Source of the DNA: Parvularcula sp. BBD 1991-13
GTDB taxonomy: Bacteria; Pseudomonadota; Alphaproteobacteria; Caulobacterales; Parvularculaceae
Direction of reading: 5' to 3'
DNA length: 64,000 bases
Assembly (NCBI GenBank): GCA_001657385.1
Contig: LYSZ01000009.1
Location: 62,001-126,000, forward strand
A model generated the notes under the pieces. That model was given only the letters and a program-made list of their open reading frames with translations, was not told where the DNA came from and searched no databases. This document shows positions 33,060 through 41,043 of the stretch, in pieces; within the stretch, counting starts at the first letter, position 1, and every line of letters begins with the position of its first letter. Made by a program: the position numbers and the translations under genes.

Positions 33060-36038
33060 CTAGTAGGTGAACTGAACGCCGAACTTGGCGGCCCAGCCAT
33101 ATTCCTCGAACTGCGAGTTCAGGCGGCCGAACTGACCGGAGCGGATGGTCGCGACGAACGGCTCGTTGTTGATGTTCTTGAACTCGCTGAACAGCAGGAA
33201 CTGATCCGTCAGGCGATATTTCGCCGAGATGTCGACCTGAATGTGATCGTCGACGATGCGGTCGAGATCGGACCCGTCGACGTCGCTGGCGACGCTCAGT
33301 TCGTCAACGAACTCATCGCGATAGGTCGCGGCGACGCGAATATCGAACGGCCCCTTGTCGTAACCGAGAATGCCGGTGACGACGTGGTCGGACTGTCCCG
33401 GTACGGAGATTTCCCGGCCGTCGCTCAGGGTCGCCTCGGAGTCGACGAAGGTGTAGTTCGCCGTGACGATGAAGCCGTCGAGCGGCGCCGGCAGGAAGTC
33501 CAGCGGCTGCTGGTAGTTGAATTCGACGCCGAAGATCGATGCGTCAGGCACGTTGATGAATGTCAGGGCCTGGTCGAACTGAACGCCGTTGAACACCCCG
33601 TCTTCGATCGTCGTTGCAATAAAGTCGGAAATATCCTTGTAGAACGCGCCCACGGAGATAACCGAGTCGTTATCGCGATACCATTCCAGGGAGGCGTCGA
33701 TATTGTGCGCGCGCTGACGTTCAAGGTTCGGATTGCCGACTTCGCCCTGCACTTCGTCGTCTTCGCCCTGCTCGATCAGCGTGCGCGGGGCCGCGGCCTC
33801 GAGATTGGGGCGTACGATTGACTTGTAGTATCCGAGGCGGAAGACCACTTCGTCCGTGGCGTCCCAGCGCATATTGAAGCTTGGCAGCCAATCCGTATAG
33901 GACGTACTGGCCGAAACCGACTGCGAGAAGACCCGGGAGCCCTCGACCTCGGTCTCGTCGGCGCCGGCGTCGAATTCCGCATCGATGTCTTCGGCCACCA
34001 GTTCGCCGGCAAGGGCCGGGGCGGGTATCACGTCGTCGAGATTGCCGGTCACGTCGCCATCGGCGGTAAATTCGATGTCCTGTTGCAACACCGAAAAGCC
34101 GCTCGCGTCGTATTCGGTATGTTCGACGCGCACGCCGGCGATCACGCTGACGGCGCCGAAATCGCGCTGGCCCATGATGTATCCGGCGAAAACGTCTTCA
34201 TCGGCGACATAGTTGGCGCCGGTGGATTCAACCGCCGTATCGATATCGTTCAGCTCGAAAAGGTCGCGGTTGGCGAAGAAGAAGTCGCGGATCGCCGGGC
34301 CGTCGGGCACGGTTCCGATCGGCGCCAGGTCATAATCGACCGTATTGGCGAATTGCGACAGCAGCAGGTCGTCGCCGTCGAACCCGTCGAAGACCTGGAG
34401 ATCGAGGTCGTAGGATTTCTCGCGCAGGCGCGCCTTGAAGCCGGTTTTGACGTAACCCGGGCCGCCGAAGAAATCGGCGATGTCGTACTGGACGTTGCCG
34501 GCGAAGGACAATTCCTCGTCCTCGCTGACGCCGTTGGTCAGCTCAAGACCGTCGAACGCGTAAGCGTCGTCATTGAAGTAAGCGGCTTCAGCAGCAGCGT
34601 CCGGAAACACCAGGGACGGCAGGATGCCGTCGCGGGGATCGACGCCAAACACCCCTTCGAACCCGCTGTCGAGATCGGCGTCGGAGCGGAACGCCGTATC
34701 GAGACGGTTCGGCTCTTCTTCTTCGGCGAAGGAATAGGCCGCGGTGAAATCGACCGACCATTCGTCCTTCGTGAACTCGCCGCCGCCGGAGATCGAGTAG
34801 ATGATCTGTTCTTCCAGGCGGTCCTTGATGTCGCGGTCGACCTCAAGCGGATCGTCGAGCGAGCCGTCGACGAAGGCGACGCCGTTCTCCGCCCGGTCGA
34901 ATTCCGGATCGCCGAATTTGGTTTCAACCCGGGAGCGGAATTCCTGGTCGCTGAAGTCGGAATACAGCCCGCGCAGGAACAACAGTGTGTTCTCGTTGGC
35001 GCGGTAGTCGAGGTTGAGGGAGGCCGAGAGCCGCTCCCGGCGGATCTGGTAATCGCGGAATTCAAGCTCACCCGGATAGGCGACGGCGGGATCGTCTTCC
35101 GGCGCGAACAGCCACTCCGGCCCGTCCACTTCGAGGTTTTCAGAGCCGAAGTCCCGGCGCTGCCAGGCCACGGAGGCGGCGACGCCCAGCCGGTTGTCGA
35201 GAAACTTGTTGGCGAAAACGCCGGAATAACGCTGGCCCAGTTCCTCGACCTGGTTGGTGTAAATGCCGCCGGCCTTGATCCGGAACAGCATGTCGTCCTG
35301 GTCGAGGCCGGAAAGGGTTTCGATCTCGATATTGCCGCCGATGGAATCGCCGTCCACGTCAGGGGTCAGGGACTTGGTGATGACGATGCCGGACAGGATG
35401 TCGGAGTCGATGACGTCGAGCGGCACCTGGCGCGCGTCCGCTTCCGGCGACGGCACGCGAATGCCGTTGATGGTCGAGGTCACGAAGTTCGGGTTGGCGC
35501 CGCGGATGGATACGAAGCGGCCCTCGCCCTGGTCGTTCTGGATATTGACGCCCGGCGCGCGGCGCGCGGCCTCGGCGACGTTTTCATCGGGGAGCTGACC
35601 GATGGCGTCCGCGGACAGGACCGTGATCACGCGGTCGGATGCGCGCTGGCGGCTGAGCGAGGAGTTGAGCGCGCCGCGCTGGCCGACGACGAGAATGTTG
35701 TCGGTGATCTCAAGAAACGCGCCGATGGCGATATCGGCGGTCGCGACGGCGTCGTCGCTCGCAACGGACACGGCGCTTTCCGTCGGCGCCGCGCCGATAT
35801 AGCTGGTCACCAGCGTATACTCGCCGGCCGGCACGCCGGCGAAACGAAAGCGGCCGTCGCGGTCCGCGGTCGTGTTCTGGCCGGTCTCGACGATGGTGAT
35901 CGTCGCCCCTTCAAGACCGATGGCGCCCGAGCCCTCGGTGACGCGGCCCTGGATTACCGCGGCCTCGGCGGCGGATATGCAGGCGGTCGAAATGGCGAGC
36001 GCAGAAGCTGCGCCAAGCGCAGCCGTCATTTTGTTCAT
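33060..36038 (-). CDS. TonB-dependent receptor (TIGR01782-like) with N-terminal carboxypeptidase-regulatory-like domain
   Basis: 992 residues. Signal peptide ends near AAEA-A; a beta-sandwich regulatory domain follows (VIQGRVTEGSGAIGLEGATI, RDGRFRFAGVPAGEYTLVT, about 30-110), then the plug with RASDRVITVLSADAIGQLPD, NVAEAARRAPGVNIQ and GIVITKSLTPDVDGDSIGGN, which are signature motifs of the Xanthomonas-Caulobacter TonB receptor group. The barrel ends in FGVQFTY. Three ATGs lie close together; the one at 36038 has GGGGA seven bases upstream. Next to the phytase gene, so phytate or an inositol-phosphate is a plausible ligand, but not shown; the N-terminal domain suggests carbohydrate-like substrates. 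Confidence 0.93.
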   Translation of the reverse strand: MNKMTAALGAASALAISTACISAAEAAVIQGRVTEGSGAIGLEGATITIVETGQNTTADRDGRFRFAGVPAGEYTLVTSYIGAAPTESAVSVASDDAVATADIAIGAFLEITDNILVVGQRGALNSSLSRQRASDRVITVLSADAIGQLPDENVAEAARRAPGVNIQNDQGEGRFVSIRGANPNFVTSTINGIRVPSPEADARQVPLDVIDSDILSGIVITKSLTPDVDGDSIGGNIEIETLSGLDQDDMLFRIKAGGIYTNQVEELGQRYSGVFANKFLDNRLGVAASVAWQRRDFGSENLEVDGPEWLFAPEDDPAVAYPGELEFRDYQIRRERLSASLNLDYRANENTLLFLRGLYSDFSDQEFRSRVETKFGDPEFDRAENGVAFVDGSLDDPLEVDRDIKDRLEEQIIYSISGGGEFTKDEWSVDFTAAYSFAEEEEPNRLDTAFRSDADLDSGFEGVFGVDPRDGILPSLVFPDAAAEAAYFNDDAYAFDGLELTNGVSEDEELSFAGNVQYDIADFFGGPGYVKTGFKARLREKSYDLDLQVFDGFDGDDLLLSQFANTVDYDLAPIGTVPDGPAIRDFFFANRDLFELNDIDTAVESTGANYVADEDVFAGYIMGQRDFGAVSVIAGVRVEHTEYDASGFSVLQQDIEFTADGDVTGNLDDVIPAPALAGELVAEDIDAEFDAGADETEVEGSRVFSQSVSASTSYTDWLPSFNMRWDATDEVVFRLGYYKSIVRPNLEAAAPRTLIEQGEDDEVQGEVGNPNLERQRAHNIDASLEWYRDNDSVISVGAFYKDISDFIATTIEDGVFNGVQFDQALTFINVPDASIFGVEFNYQQPLDFLPAPLDGFIVTANYTFVDSEATLSDGREISVPGQSDHVVTGILGYDKGPFDIRVAATYRDEFVDELSVASDVDGSDLDRIVDDHIQVDISAKYRLTDQFLLFSEFKNINNEPFVATIRSGQFGRLNSQFEEYGWAAKFGVQFTY

Positions 36039-36072
36039 GATCATGTCCCCAAGTTTCGCGCTTCGAACGAAC

Positions 36073-36100
36073 AAAGCGCTCACGATAGCGTGAGCGCTTT
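36073..36100. promoter_or_regulatory. perfect 12-bp inverted repeat in the receptor leader
   Basis: AAAGCGCTCACG pairs with CGTGAGCGCTTT around ATAG. It is 35 bp upstream of the TonB receptor start and 57 bp downstream of the TPR gene's stop (minus strand). It could be the terminator of the TPR gene (only three T follow on the minus strand) or an operator of the receptor gene; the flanking A3/T3 make it bidirectional. The core GTGAGCGCT resembles a LacI-family half site. Confidence 0.6.
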
Positions 36101-36156
36101 ATGGTTAGCTTGTGCGACAATGATGTGACGAATGCGCTACGCTTGGATGACAAAGA

Positions 36157-37434
36157 CTACAAAGCGTTCATCGCGGCGACGATGCGATCGGATTCGCCGA
36201 TTGGCGGCAGGGCGTTGAGCGCATCCTGAAAATATCGCCGCGCAACGCTGCGCTCGCCCGCCTGGGCCGCGATGATCGCGCGGCCCACATGGGCCTCGTA
36301 GTGATCCGGCGTATATTCGAGCAGACGCGACAGGATCGCTTCGGCCTCCTCCGCGTCGCCGGCGGCGAGCGCGCACAGACCGATATCGCCCATGGCGTCG
36401 AGCGCCCAGGGGTCCGCGTTGAGGATCGCCCGCGCCTGCGCGCAATATTCAGGGCTCAGATCTTTGCCGAGGATCGCGCTGATCTGAAGCGAGGGATCGC
36501 TTCCCGGCCCGACCCCGGTCTCGGGCTTCAGGCGCACGGCGCCCCCGTCGAAAGCCCTCGGCGCATAGGCGGGCGCGGCGGCGGTCGCCGGCTGCAACTT
36601 CGCCAGCACCGCGCCTTGGGCCGGCGCGGGGGCATTCCCGGAAAGCGAATCCCCGGAGAAGGCATGAGGGGCGAGACGCTCCGGCGAGGCGGCGCCGGCG
36701 AAGCGGAACCGCTGCGCCGATCCGCCGTCGCGCAGACCGGGCGCTGGAGCGACAAATGCTGGAGCGACGGGCGCGGCGGCCCCGGCCGGCTCGCGCAGCA
36801 CCGGCGTCTGCGGGGCGGGCTCTTTCGAAACGGGATCGCGCCCGTGCGGCGCTGCGCCCTCGCGGATCGACGGCGCCGCGTTCAGCGCCGCCTTGACCGA
36901 CGCTTGGCGCGGCGCATCGCGCATCGCCGGCGCCGGATCGGGGTCCCGCGCCGGCGCCCCCCGGGACGCGCGGTCCGCCGAAGACACGGCGACGTCAGGC
37001 GTGGTGACGGGCGCCGGCGGCAGGGGTTTGAAAAACAGGTCGATGCAGGCGCCGCGGTGACCGCCGACAACGCACGCGCCGGCCTCCGCATGGTCGATCT
37101 CGCGCGCCAGGCTGACCTGCACGAGGCTGCCGCCGCCGGCGGCGATGGCGGTCAGACCGGCAACGTTGACGCTGTGATCGCCGAGATCAAGCGACAGATC
37201 CGCGTTCGCGCCGCGCAGCAGGAAATCCTTGTCGCTGTGCTTGACCAGGCTGCACTCGGCCTCGCAGACAAGCGCAATGCGGGTCCGGTCGCCGCGTTCT
37301 CCGATCTGGACGTCGTCAAGGCCGGGGGCGGCGGCGAAGGCGCCGGAGGCCAGGCCAGCGACGCCGACCGCCGCGCCGGCTGAAAGGCCGGCGCGCATGC
37401 TCGATAGATCGAAAAGACGGTTGCGGACGCTCAT
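36157..37434 (-). CDS. exported TPR-repeat protein
   Basis: 425 residues. Signal peptide (MSVRNRLFDLSSMRAGLSA..., cleavage near GAFA-A), then a beta-rich N-terminal part (VQIGERGDRTRIALV, LSLDLGDHSVNVAGL) that resembles an AMIN-type domain but is not a firm match, a long Ala/Pro/Gly-rich linker (about 140-310) and two or three TPR-like repeats at the C-terminus (AQARAILNADPWALDAMGD, AEAILSRLLEYTPDHYEAH, AGERSVARRYFQDALNA). Periplasmic protein-binding scaffold is likely. It lies upstream of the TonB receptor on the same strand, so the two may be co-transcribed unless the hairpin at 36073-36100 terminates. Confidence 0.65.
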   Translation of the reverse strand: MSVRNRLFDLSSMRAGLSAGAAVGVAGLASGAFAAAPGLDDVQIGERGDRTRIALVCEAECSLVKHSDKDFLLRGANADLSLDLGDHSVNVAGLTAIAAGGGSLVQVSLAREIDHAEAGACVVGGHRGACIDLFFKPLPPAPVTTPDVAVSSADRASRGAPARDPDPAPAMRDAPRQASVKAALNAAPSIREGAAPHGRDPVSKEPAPQTPVLREPAGAAAPVAPAFVAPAPGLRDGGSAQRFRFAGAASPERLAPHAFSGDSLSGNAPAPAQGAVLAKLQPATAAAPAYAPRAFDGGAVRLKPETGVGPGSDPSLQISAILGKDLSPEYCAQARAILNADPWALDAMGDIGLCALAAGDAEEAEAILSRLLEYTPDHYEAHVGRAIIAAQAGERSVARRYFQDALNALPPIGESDRIVAAMNAL

Positions 37435-37707
37435 GACGGCCTATGCGCTGAGGCTTTCCGGGCGCTGACCCGGCAGTTAATACACGTTTTTCCGCAGAGT
37501 CGGGTCCGCCGGTCAATTGCGGACCCGATGCGGCGGGATCGGGCCCCGCGCCGCTGGGACATTCCCTGGTGGCCCCCTGAAGGACGCCTCCTGAAGAACG
37601 CCCCCTGGAGATCGCCCCGGAAAGATCCCTTTCGAACGCCAGAGGGAGGGATGCGCAGGACCGGCCCTCCGCTCCCCAAGCCTGGCGCCATGACCTAATG
37701 CCATGAC
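37435..37707. other. intergenic region with 14-bp tandem repeats
   Basis: 273 bp. Three copies of a 14-bp unit CCTG[AG]AG[AG][AT]CGCC[TC] at 37576-37617 and a 13-bp direct duplication (GCCATGACCTAAT) at 37687-37712. No supported gene; several overlapping open frames here are Arg/Gly/Pro rich and lack ribosome sites. Confidence 0.5.
37576..37617. repeat. 14-bp tandem repeat, three copies
   Basis: Units at 37576-37589 (CCTGAAGGACGCCT), 37590-37603 (CCTGAAGAACGCCC) and 37604-37617 (CCTGGAGATCGCCC). It is non-coding and upstream of the TPR gene (minus strand). Confidence 0.8.
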
Positions 37708-37712
37708 CTAAT
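37687..37712. repeat. 13-bp duplication spanning the stop of the Arg/Asp-rich gene
   Basis: GCCATGACCTAAT occurs twice (37687-37699 and 37700-37712). The inner copy contains the stop codon of the Arg/Asp-rich gene (minus-strand TAG at 37708-37710), so the duplication reaches from the last codons into the non-coding DNA. Confidence 0.75.
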
Positions 37713-38592
37713 AACGGCGATAAACGCGCCGGCTGCCGGGTTTGAGATAACCGACGCCCCAATAGTCATAGCACAACAGGGCCACTTCCTCGTACCGCCA
37801 GCCGCGCCGGAAAAAGGTCTGGGAGACGACGTCGCAATCGCCGAGATAGGAGCGCCTGTAGAGGTCTCGTCCGAAGCCGACGAAAAGCCAGCCGCCCGGA
37901 TCGAATCCTGCGTGGTAGACGAAACGCTTTCGCCTCGTCGAATAGTATCCGTGGGGCCGCCTGGGGCCAAACCCCTTATAGCGGACGCGGTCGCGGCGAT
38001 AATAGCGCCTGTCCCTGCGCCAGTCGTCGTGATAGCCCTGCCGGTAGCCTTGCCTGTAGCCCTGACGGTATCGGCTGTGGCCGTCGCGGTAACGGCGACG
38101 ATCGACCCGGCGCTGGTCGCGCCGCCCATGGCGGTAAGCGTCGCGATAAATTTCGCGCTTGCGCTCCGCCCGCCGGTGATGGCGGTCGTGGCGCCGGTCG
38201 CGACGCCTTTCGGCGCGATCGTCGCGGCGATCGCGACGGTAGTCTTTGCGGTCGTCCCGCCGGTCGCGGCGGTCCGCGCGACGCTCGCCCCGGCGATCGC
38301 GGCGGTCGTCGCTGCGGTCGGCGCTGCGGTCGGCGCGCCGCGACGAGCGCTCCCCGCGCCGTTCCGGTTCGGCGTCGGCCATGGCGAGTTGAAACGGCGC
38401 GGCGGACGCCGGCGACGCGAGTGATGACGATGCAAGCGAAGACGATGCAAGTGATGATGGGCGCGACGGCGGCGCGGCGCCGTCTTGCGCGAACGCCAGC
38501 GGCGCCGTGACGATAAGGACGACAATGACCGCCGCCAGCAGCAGCGCCAGTCGCGGGCGATGACTCGCCAGATTGATTAGTTTTAAGGGCAT
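37708..38592 (-). CDS. exported Arg/Asp-rich protein of unknown function
   Basis: 294 residues. Signal peptide MPLKLINLASHRPRLALLLAAVIVVLIVTAPLAFA-Q. After a short Ser/Ala repeat (about 42-62: SSLAS-type units) come about 130 residues dominated by Arg and Asp (units such as RRDRRDDR, DRHHRRAE), then RYRQGYRQGYRQGYHDDW and a C-terminal 80-residue domain rich in Tyr, Phe, Gly and containing CD-x-VS and LLCYDYWGVGYL. GGAG eight bases before the ATG at 38592 supports this start. The Arg/Asp-rich N-terminal part superficially recalls RcnB-like periplasmic proteins, but the C-terminal domain does not match RcnB as I know it. Function unknown; a highly charged, flexible periplasmic protein. Confidence 0.75.
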   Translation of the reverse strand: MPLKLINLASHRPRLALLLAAVIVVLIVTAPLAFAQDGAAPPSRPSSLASSSLASSSLASPASAAPFQLAMADAEPERRGERSSRRADRSADRSDDRRDRRGERRADRRDRRDDRKDYRRDRRDDRAERRRDRRHDRHHRRAERKREIYRDAYRHGRRDQRRVDRRRYRDGHSRYRQGYRQGYRQGYHDDWRRDRRYYRRDRVRYKGFGPRRPHGYYSTRRKRFVYHAGFDPGGWLFVGFGRDLYRRSYLGDCDVVSQTFFRRGWRYEEVALLCYDYWGVGYLKPGSRRVYRRY

Positions 38593-38819
38593 TCGCTTCT
38601 CCACTGTCCCTCAGCGAAGCCCCCGGACCCATGCGCAGTGTGCGCGCCCGTCCGCGCGGCGTCAATCCGCCGCTACAGGATCGTCATCCGCGCAACGCTC
38701 TTGAAATAAGGCGAAAACACGGCGAGAATCGTCTGTAAAAGGTTCATGCCGATGCGTATGCTGATAATTGCTGGGGCGATTGCGGCGGCAATGCGGCGAA
38801 GCGGGACATCCTGACGCCC

Positions 38820-39977
38820 ATGACGACGATGACAAAAAACGATTTTTCCTTCCTGGAATTCTTCGCCGGCGGAGGCATGGCCCGGCTCGGGCTTGGCGCG
38901 AACTGGCGCTGCCTCCTCGCCAACGATATCGATTCGCAGAAATGCGCGGCCTATCGGGACAATTTCGGCGGCGGCCACCTTATCGAAGGCGACATCGCCG
39001 CCATCCCTCCCGAGCGTCTGCCCCGCGCGCGCGCCGATCTCGCATGGGGGTCGTTTCCCTGTCAGGACCTGTCGCTGGCGGGCGGGCGCGCCGGCATGAC
39101 CGGCGCGCGCAGCGGCGCGTTTTACGCCCTGTGGAGGCATATCGAAACGCTGGCCCGCCGCGGCGCGCATCCGCGCGCGATCGCGCTGGAGAACGTCGCC
39201 GGGCTCCTGACATCCAATCAGGGCGCGGATTTTCAGACGATCGTCACGCTGATGACCGGCGCCGGCTATCGCGTCACCGCCTGCGTCCTCGACGCCAGCC
39301 GGTTCACCCCGCAGTCGCGACCGCGCCTTTTCATCCTCGGCTTCGCGCCCGGCGCCGACGCGCCCGCTTCTCCCGCGCCGGTCGGCGACATCGCGCCGCC
39401 GGCGCTGCGCGCCGCCGCGCGCGCCCTGCCGCCGGAGGTCCGGGCGCAATGGTTCTGGCTCGGCGCGGCGCCGCGCGCGAAACGCAACATCCGCCTCGGC
39501 GACATTATCGACTGGTCGGCGCCCCGCTGGGACGCGCCGGCGCACACGCGCGCGCTGATCGACATGATGGCGCCGCGGCAGCGCGCGCGGCTCGACGCGC
39601 TCGTGCGGTCCGGCGCGCGGCGCGCCGGCGCCGCTTTTCGGCGCACACGGAACGAAAACGGAACGAGCGTGCAGCGACTGGAAGCGCGCTTTGACGGCCT
39701 TGCCGGATGCCTGCGCACCCCTGCGGGGGGCTCCTCGCGACAGATCGTCATCGCGGTCGACAGGGGCGCGGTTCGCACCCGCCTCATCTCCCCGCGCGAG
39801 GCGGCGCAGCTGATGGGGCTGCCGGATGACTATGTGCTGCCGGCGGGCGCGAACGCGGCGCTCAAGCTGTGCGGCGACGGGGTGTGCGTGCCGGCCGTGC
39901 GCTGGCTGGCCGAACACGTGCTGGAGCCGGCGCTCGCCGCGCGCCGCGACCGAAGCTCCATAGGGCAGGCGGCGTAA
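38820..39977 (+). CDS. DNA (cytosine-5-)-methyltransferase
   Basis: C5-cytosine methyltransferase, 385 residues, complete motif set in order: motif I FAGGGMARLGLG (15-26), motif IV PCQ with the catalytic cysteine C81, ENV at 124-126, QSRPRLF (165-171), then a variable region with the target-recognition domain (about 180-300), RLISPREAAQLMGLPDDY and GDGVCVPAVRWLAEHV at the end. The target sequence cannot be read out, but pairing with vsr suggests a Dcm-type role with repair of T:G mismatches. No cognate restriction endonuclease is seen within the window. The two Met at 38820 and 38829 leave the start ambiguous by three codons; no strong ribosome site is visible. Confidence 0.94.
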   Translation: MTTMTKNDFSFLEFFAGGGMARLGLGANWRCLLANDIDSQKCAAYRDNFGGGHLIEGDIAAIPPERLPRARADLAWGSFPCQDLSLAGGRAGMTGARSGAFYALWRHIETLARRGAHPRAIALENVAGLLTSNQGADFQTIVTLMTGAGYRVTACVLDASRFTPQSRPRLFILGFAPGADAPASPAPVGDIAPPALRAAARALPPEVRAQWFWLGAAPRAKRNIRLGDIIDWSAPRWDAPAHTRALIDMMAPRQRARLDALVRSGARRAGAAFRRTRNENGTSVQRLEARFDGLAGCLRTPAGGSSRQIVIAVDRGAVRTRLISPREAAQLMGLPDDYVLPAGANAALKLCGDGVCVPAVRWLAEHVLEPALAARRDRSSIGQAA

Positions 39978-39980
39978 AGA

Positions 39981-40427
39981 ATGGGCGCCGGTGCAAAGGG
40001 GGGTGGCGCAAAGGGGGATGGCGGCGACGTTTTCACCCCGGCGCAACGCTCGGCCGTGATGCGGGCGGTGAAATCATCCGATACGAAGCCGGAAATCGCC
40101 TTGCGCAAGGCGCTCTTCGCCCTCGGCTACCGCTACCGGCTCAACGTCAGGACCCTTCCCGGCAAGCCGGATCTGGTCTTTCCAAGGCACGGCGCCGTTA
40201 TCTTCGTGCACGGATGCTTCTGGCACGGACATGACTGCAAGCGCGGGCGGCGGGTTCCCAAAACCAACCGCGCGTACTGGGTGGACAAGATCGCCCGCAA
40301 CAAGGCCCGCGACGAAAAAGCAAGGAACGCCCTCACAGCGCTCGGCTGGCGCGTGCTGACGGTGTGGGAGTGCGAGCTGAAAACCCTCGACCCGGCGAGC
40401 CTGAAGATCCGGCGGGAGGAAGACTGA
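39981..40427 (+). CDS. vsr: very short patch repair endonuclease
   Basis: Nicks 5' of the T in T:G mismatches that arise from deamination of 5-methylcytosine. 148 residues. VFTPAQRSAVMRAVKSSDTKPE is the family opening, KPDLVFPRHG contains the catalytic aspartate D64, FVHGCFWHGHDC the zinc/active-site His-Cys set, and WVDKIARNKARDEK follows. The first 16 residues are Gly/Ala/Lys and come from a G-rich repeat (two GGCGCAAAGGGGG-type copies), so the real start may be slightly later. It begins three bases after the methyltransferase stop. Confidence 0.93.
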   Translation: MGAGAKGGGAKGDGGDVFTPAQRSAVMRAVKSSDTKPEIALRKALFALGYRYRLNVRTLPGKPDLVFPRHGAVIFVHGCFWHGHDCKRGRRVPKTNRAYWVDKIARNKARDEKARNALTALGWRVLTVWECELKTLDPASLKIRREED

Positions 40428-40461
40428 CCGGCGGCAAAGCCGTAAGGCGGCGGAAAAAAAC

Positions 40462-40653
40462 TTACTCGCGATACGCCGCGTGAACGGAAAATCCGGACTG
40501 GTCATACCCAAACACCGCGGCGGCGTCGGGCGTATCCTCCAGAAGGCCGAAAACCTTCTCACGCGCGCGAATGTTGTCGCAACGCTGGGCGAGGTGCTGC
40601 AACGGCTTTCCCGTTTCATCGACGATTTCGAAAATATAGGTCGACCTGCGCAT
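40462..40653 (-). CDS. 63-residue protein of unknown function
   Basis: Small soluble protein beginning MRRSTYIFEIVDETGKPLQ and ending GYDQSGFSVHAAYRE. Predicted as a compact alpha/beta fold, without signal peptide or membrane segment and not rich in any one residue. AAGGAGAG precedes the ATG at 40653, a good ribosome site, which raises it above chance. No family recognised. It lies convergent to vsr and upstream of tandem-repeat DNA, so it may be transcribed from that region. Confidence 0.55.
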   Translation of the reverse strand: MRRSTYIFEIVDETGKPLQHLAQRCDNIRAREKVFGLLEDTPDAAAVFGYDQSGFSVHAAYRE

Positions 40654-40760
40654 AGATGCTCTCCTTGCGCCGCTTCGGCGGGCGCATGATGAATGAACGG
40701 CGATGAGCAACAGCGCGGCGAACGGGTTCGGCCCGTTTCTGTTTTACGAGCGACGGCCCC

Positions 40761-40804
40761 GGATCTTTGCGGCCCGGGATCTTTGCGGCCCGATCTCTTT
40801 GCGG
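40761..40804. repeat. 16-bp tandem repeat, 2.75 copies
   Basis: GGATCTTTGCGGCCCG at 40761-40776 and 40777-40792 are identical, then ATCTCTTTGCGG (40793-40804) as a degenerate partial copy. Confidence 0.85.
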
Positions 40805-40857
40805 TCATGGCCGCACGGACATTCCGCACGCCGATAAGGGCGGCGCCGTCGCGGGGT

Positions 40858-40913
40858 CGTGCACGATGGATCGTGGACGATGGATGGTGGACGACGGGTC
40901 GTGAACGATCACA
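40858..40913. repeat. 14-bp tandem repeat, four copies
   Basis: Units CGTGCACGATGGAT, CGTGGACGATGGAT, GGTGGACGACGGGT and CGTGAACGATCACA follow each other without gap. Copies have diverged, so the array is not recent. Lies between the 63-residue gene and the DUF885 gene. Confidence 0.85.
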
Positions 40914-41043
40914 TGCGCCGCAAAGCGTTAAAAAATCGAAAACCGGCGAAACGGCGGCGATGAACTTTTGGAAAGTCCGCCCCCGCCGGGCGCGGCTTTC
41001 CCGGCGCCGCTCTGCGGGGCGGCGCCGGATGCGCAAATGCGTC

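Larger units (their letters stand above)
40654..41043. other. 390-bp intergenic region carrying two minisatellite-like repeats
   Basis: 40761-40804 holds a 16-bp repeat (two perfect copies plus a degenerate third) and 40858-40913 holds four copies of a 14-bp repeat. The left part must contain the promoter and ribosome site of the 63-residue gene. No other coding potential seen. Confidence 0.6.

Noticed and set aside
36073-36100. Inverted repeat as a definite terminator of the TPR gene
   Set aside because: Only three T follow on the minus strand; kept as a regulatory candidate instead.
38673-40046. 457-codon minus-strand frame over the methyltransferase
   Set aside because: Antisense to the complete methyltransferase and vsr genes; no domain or signal recognised.
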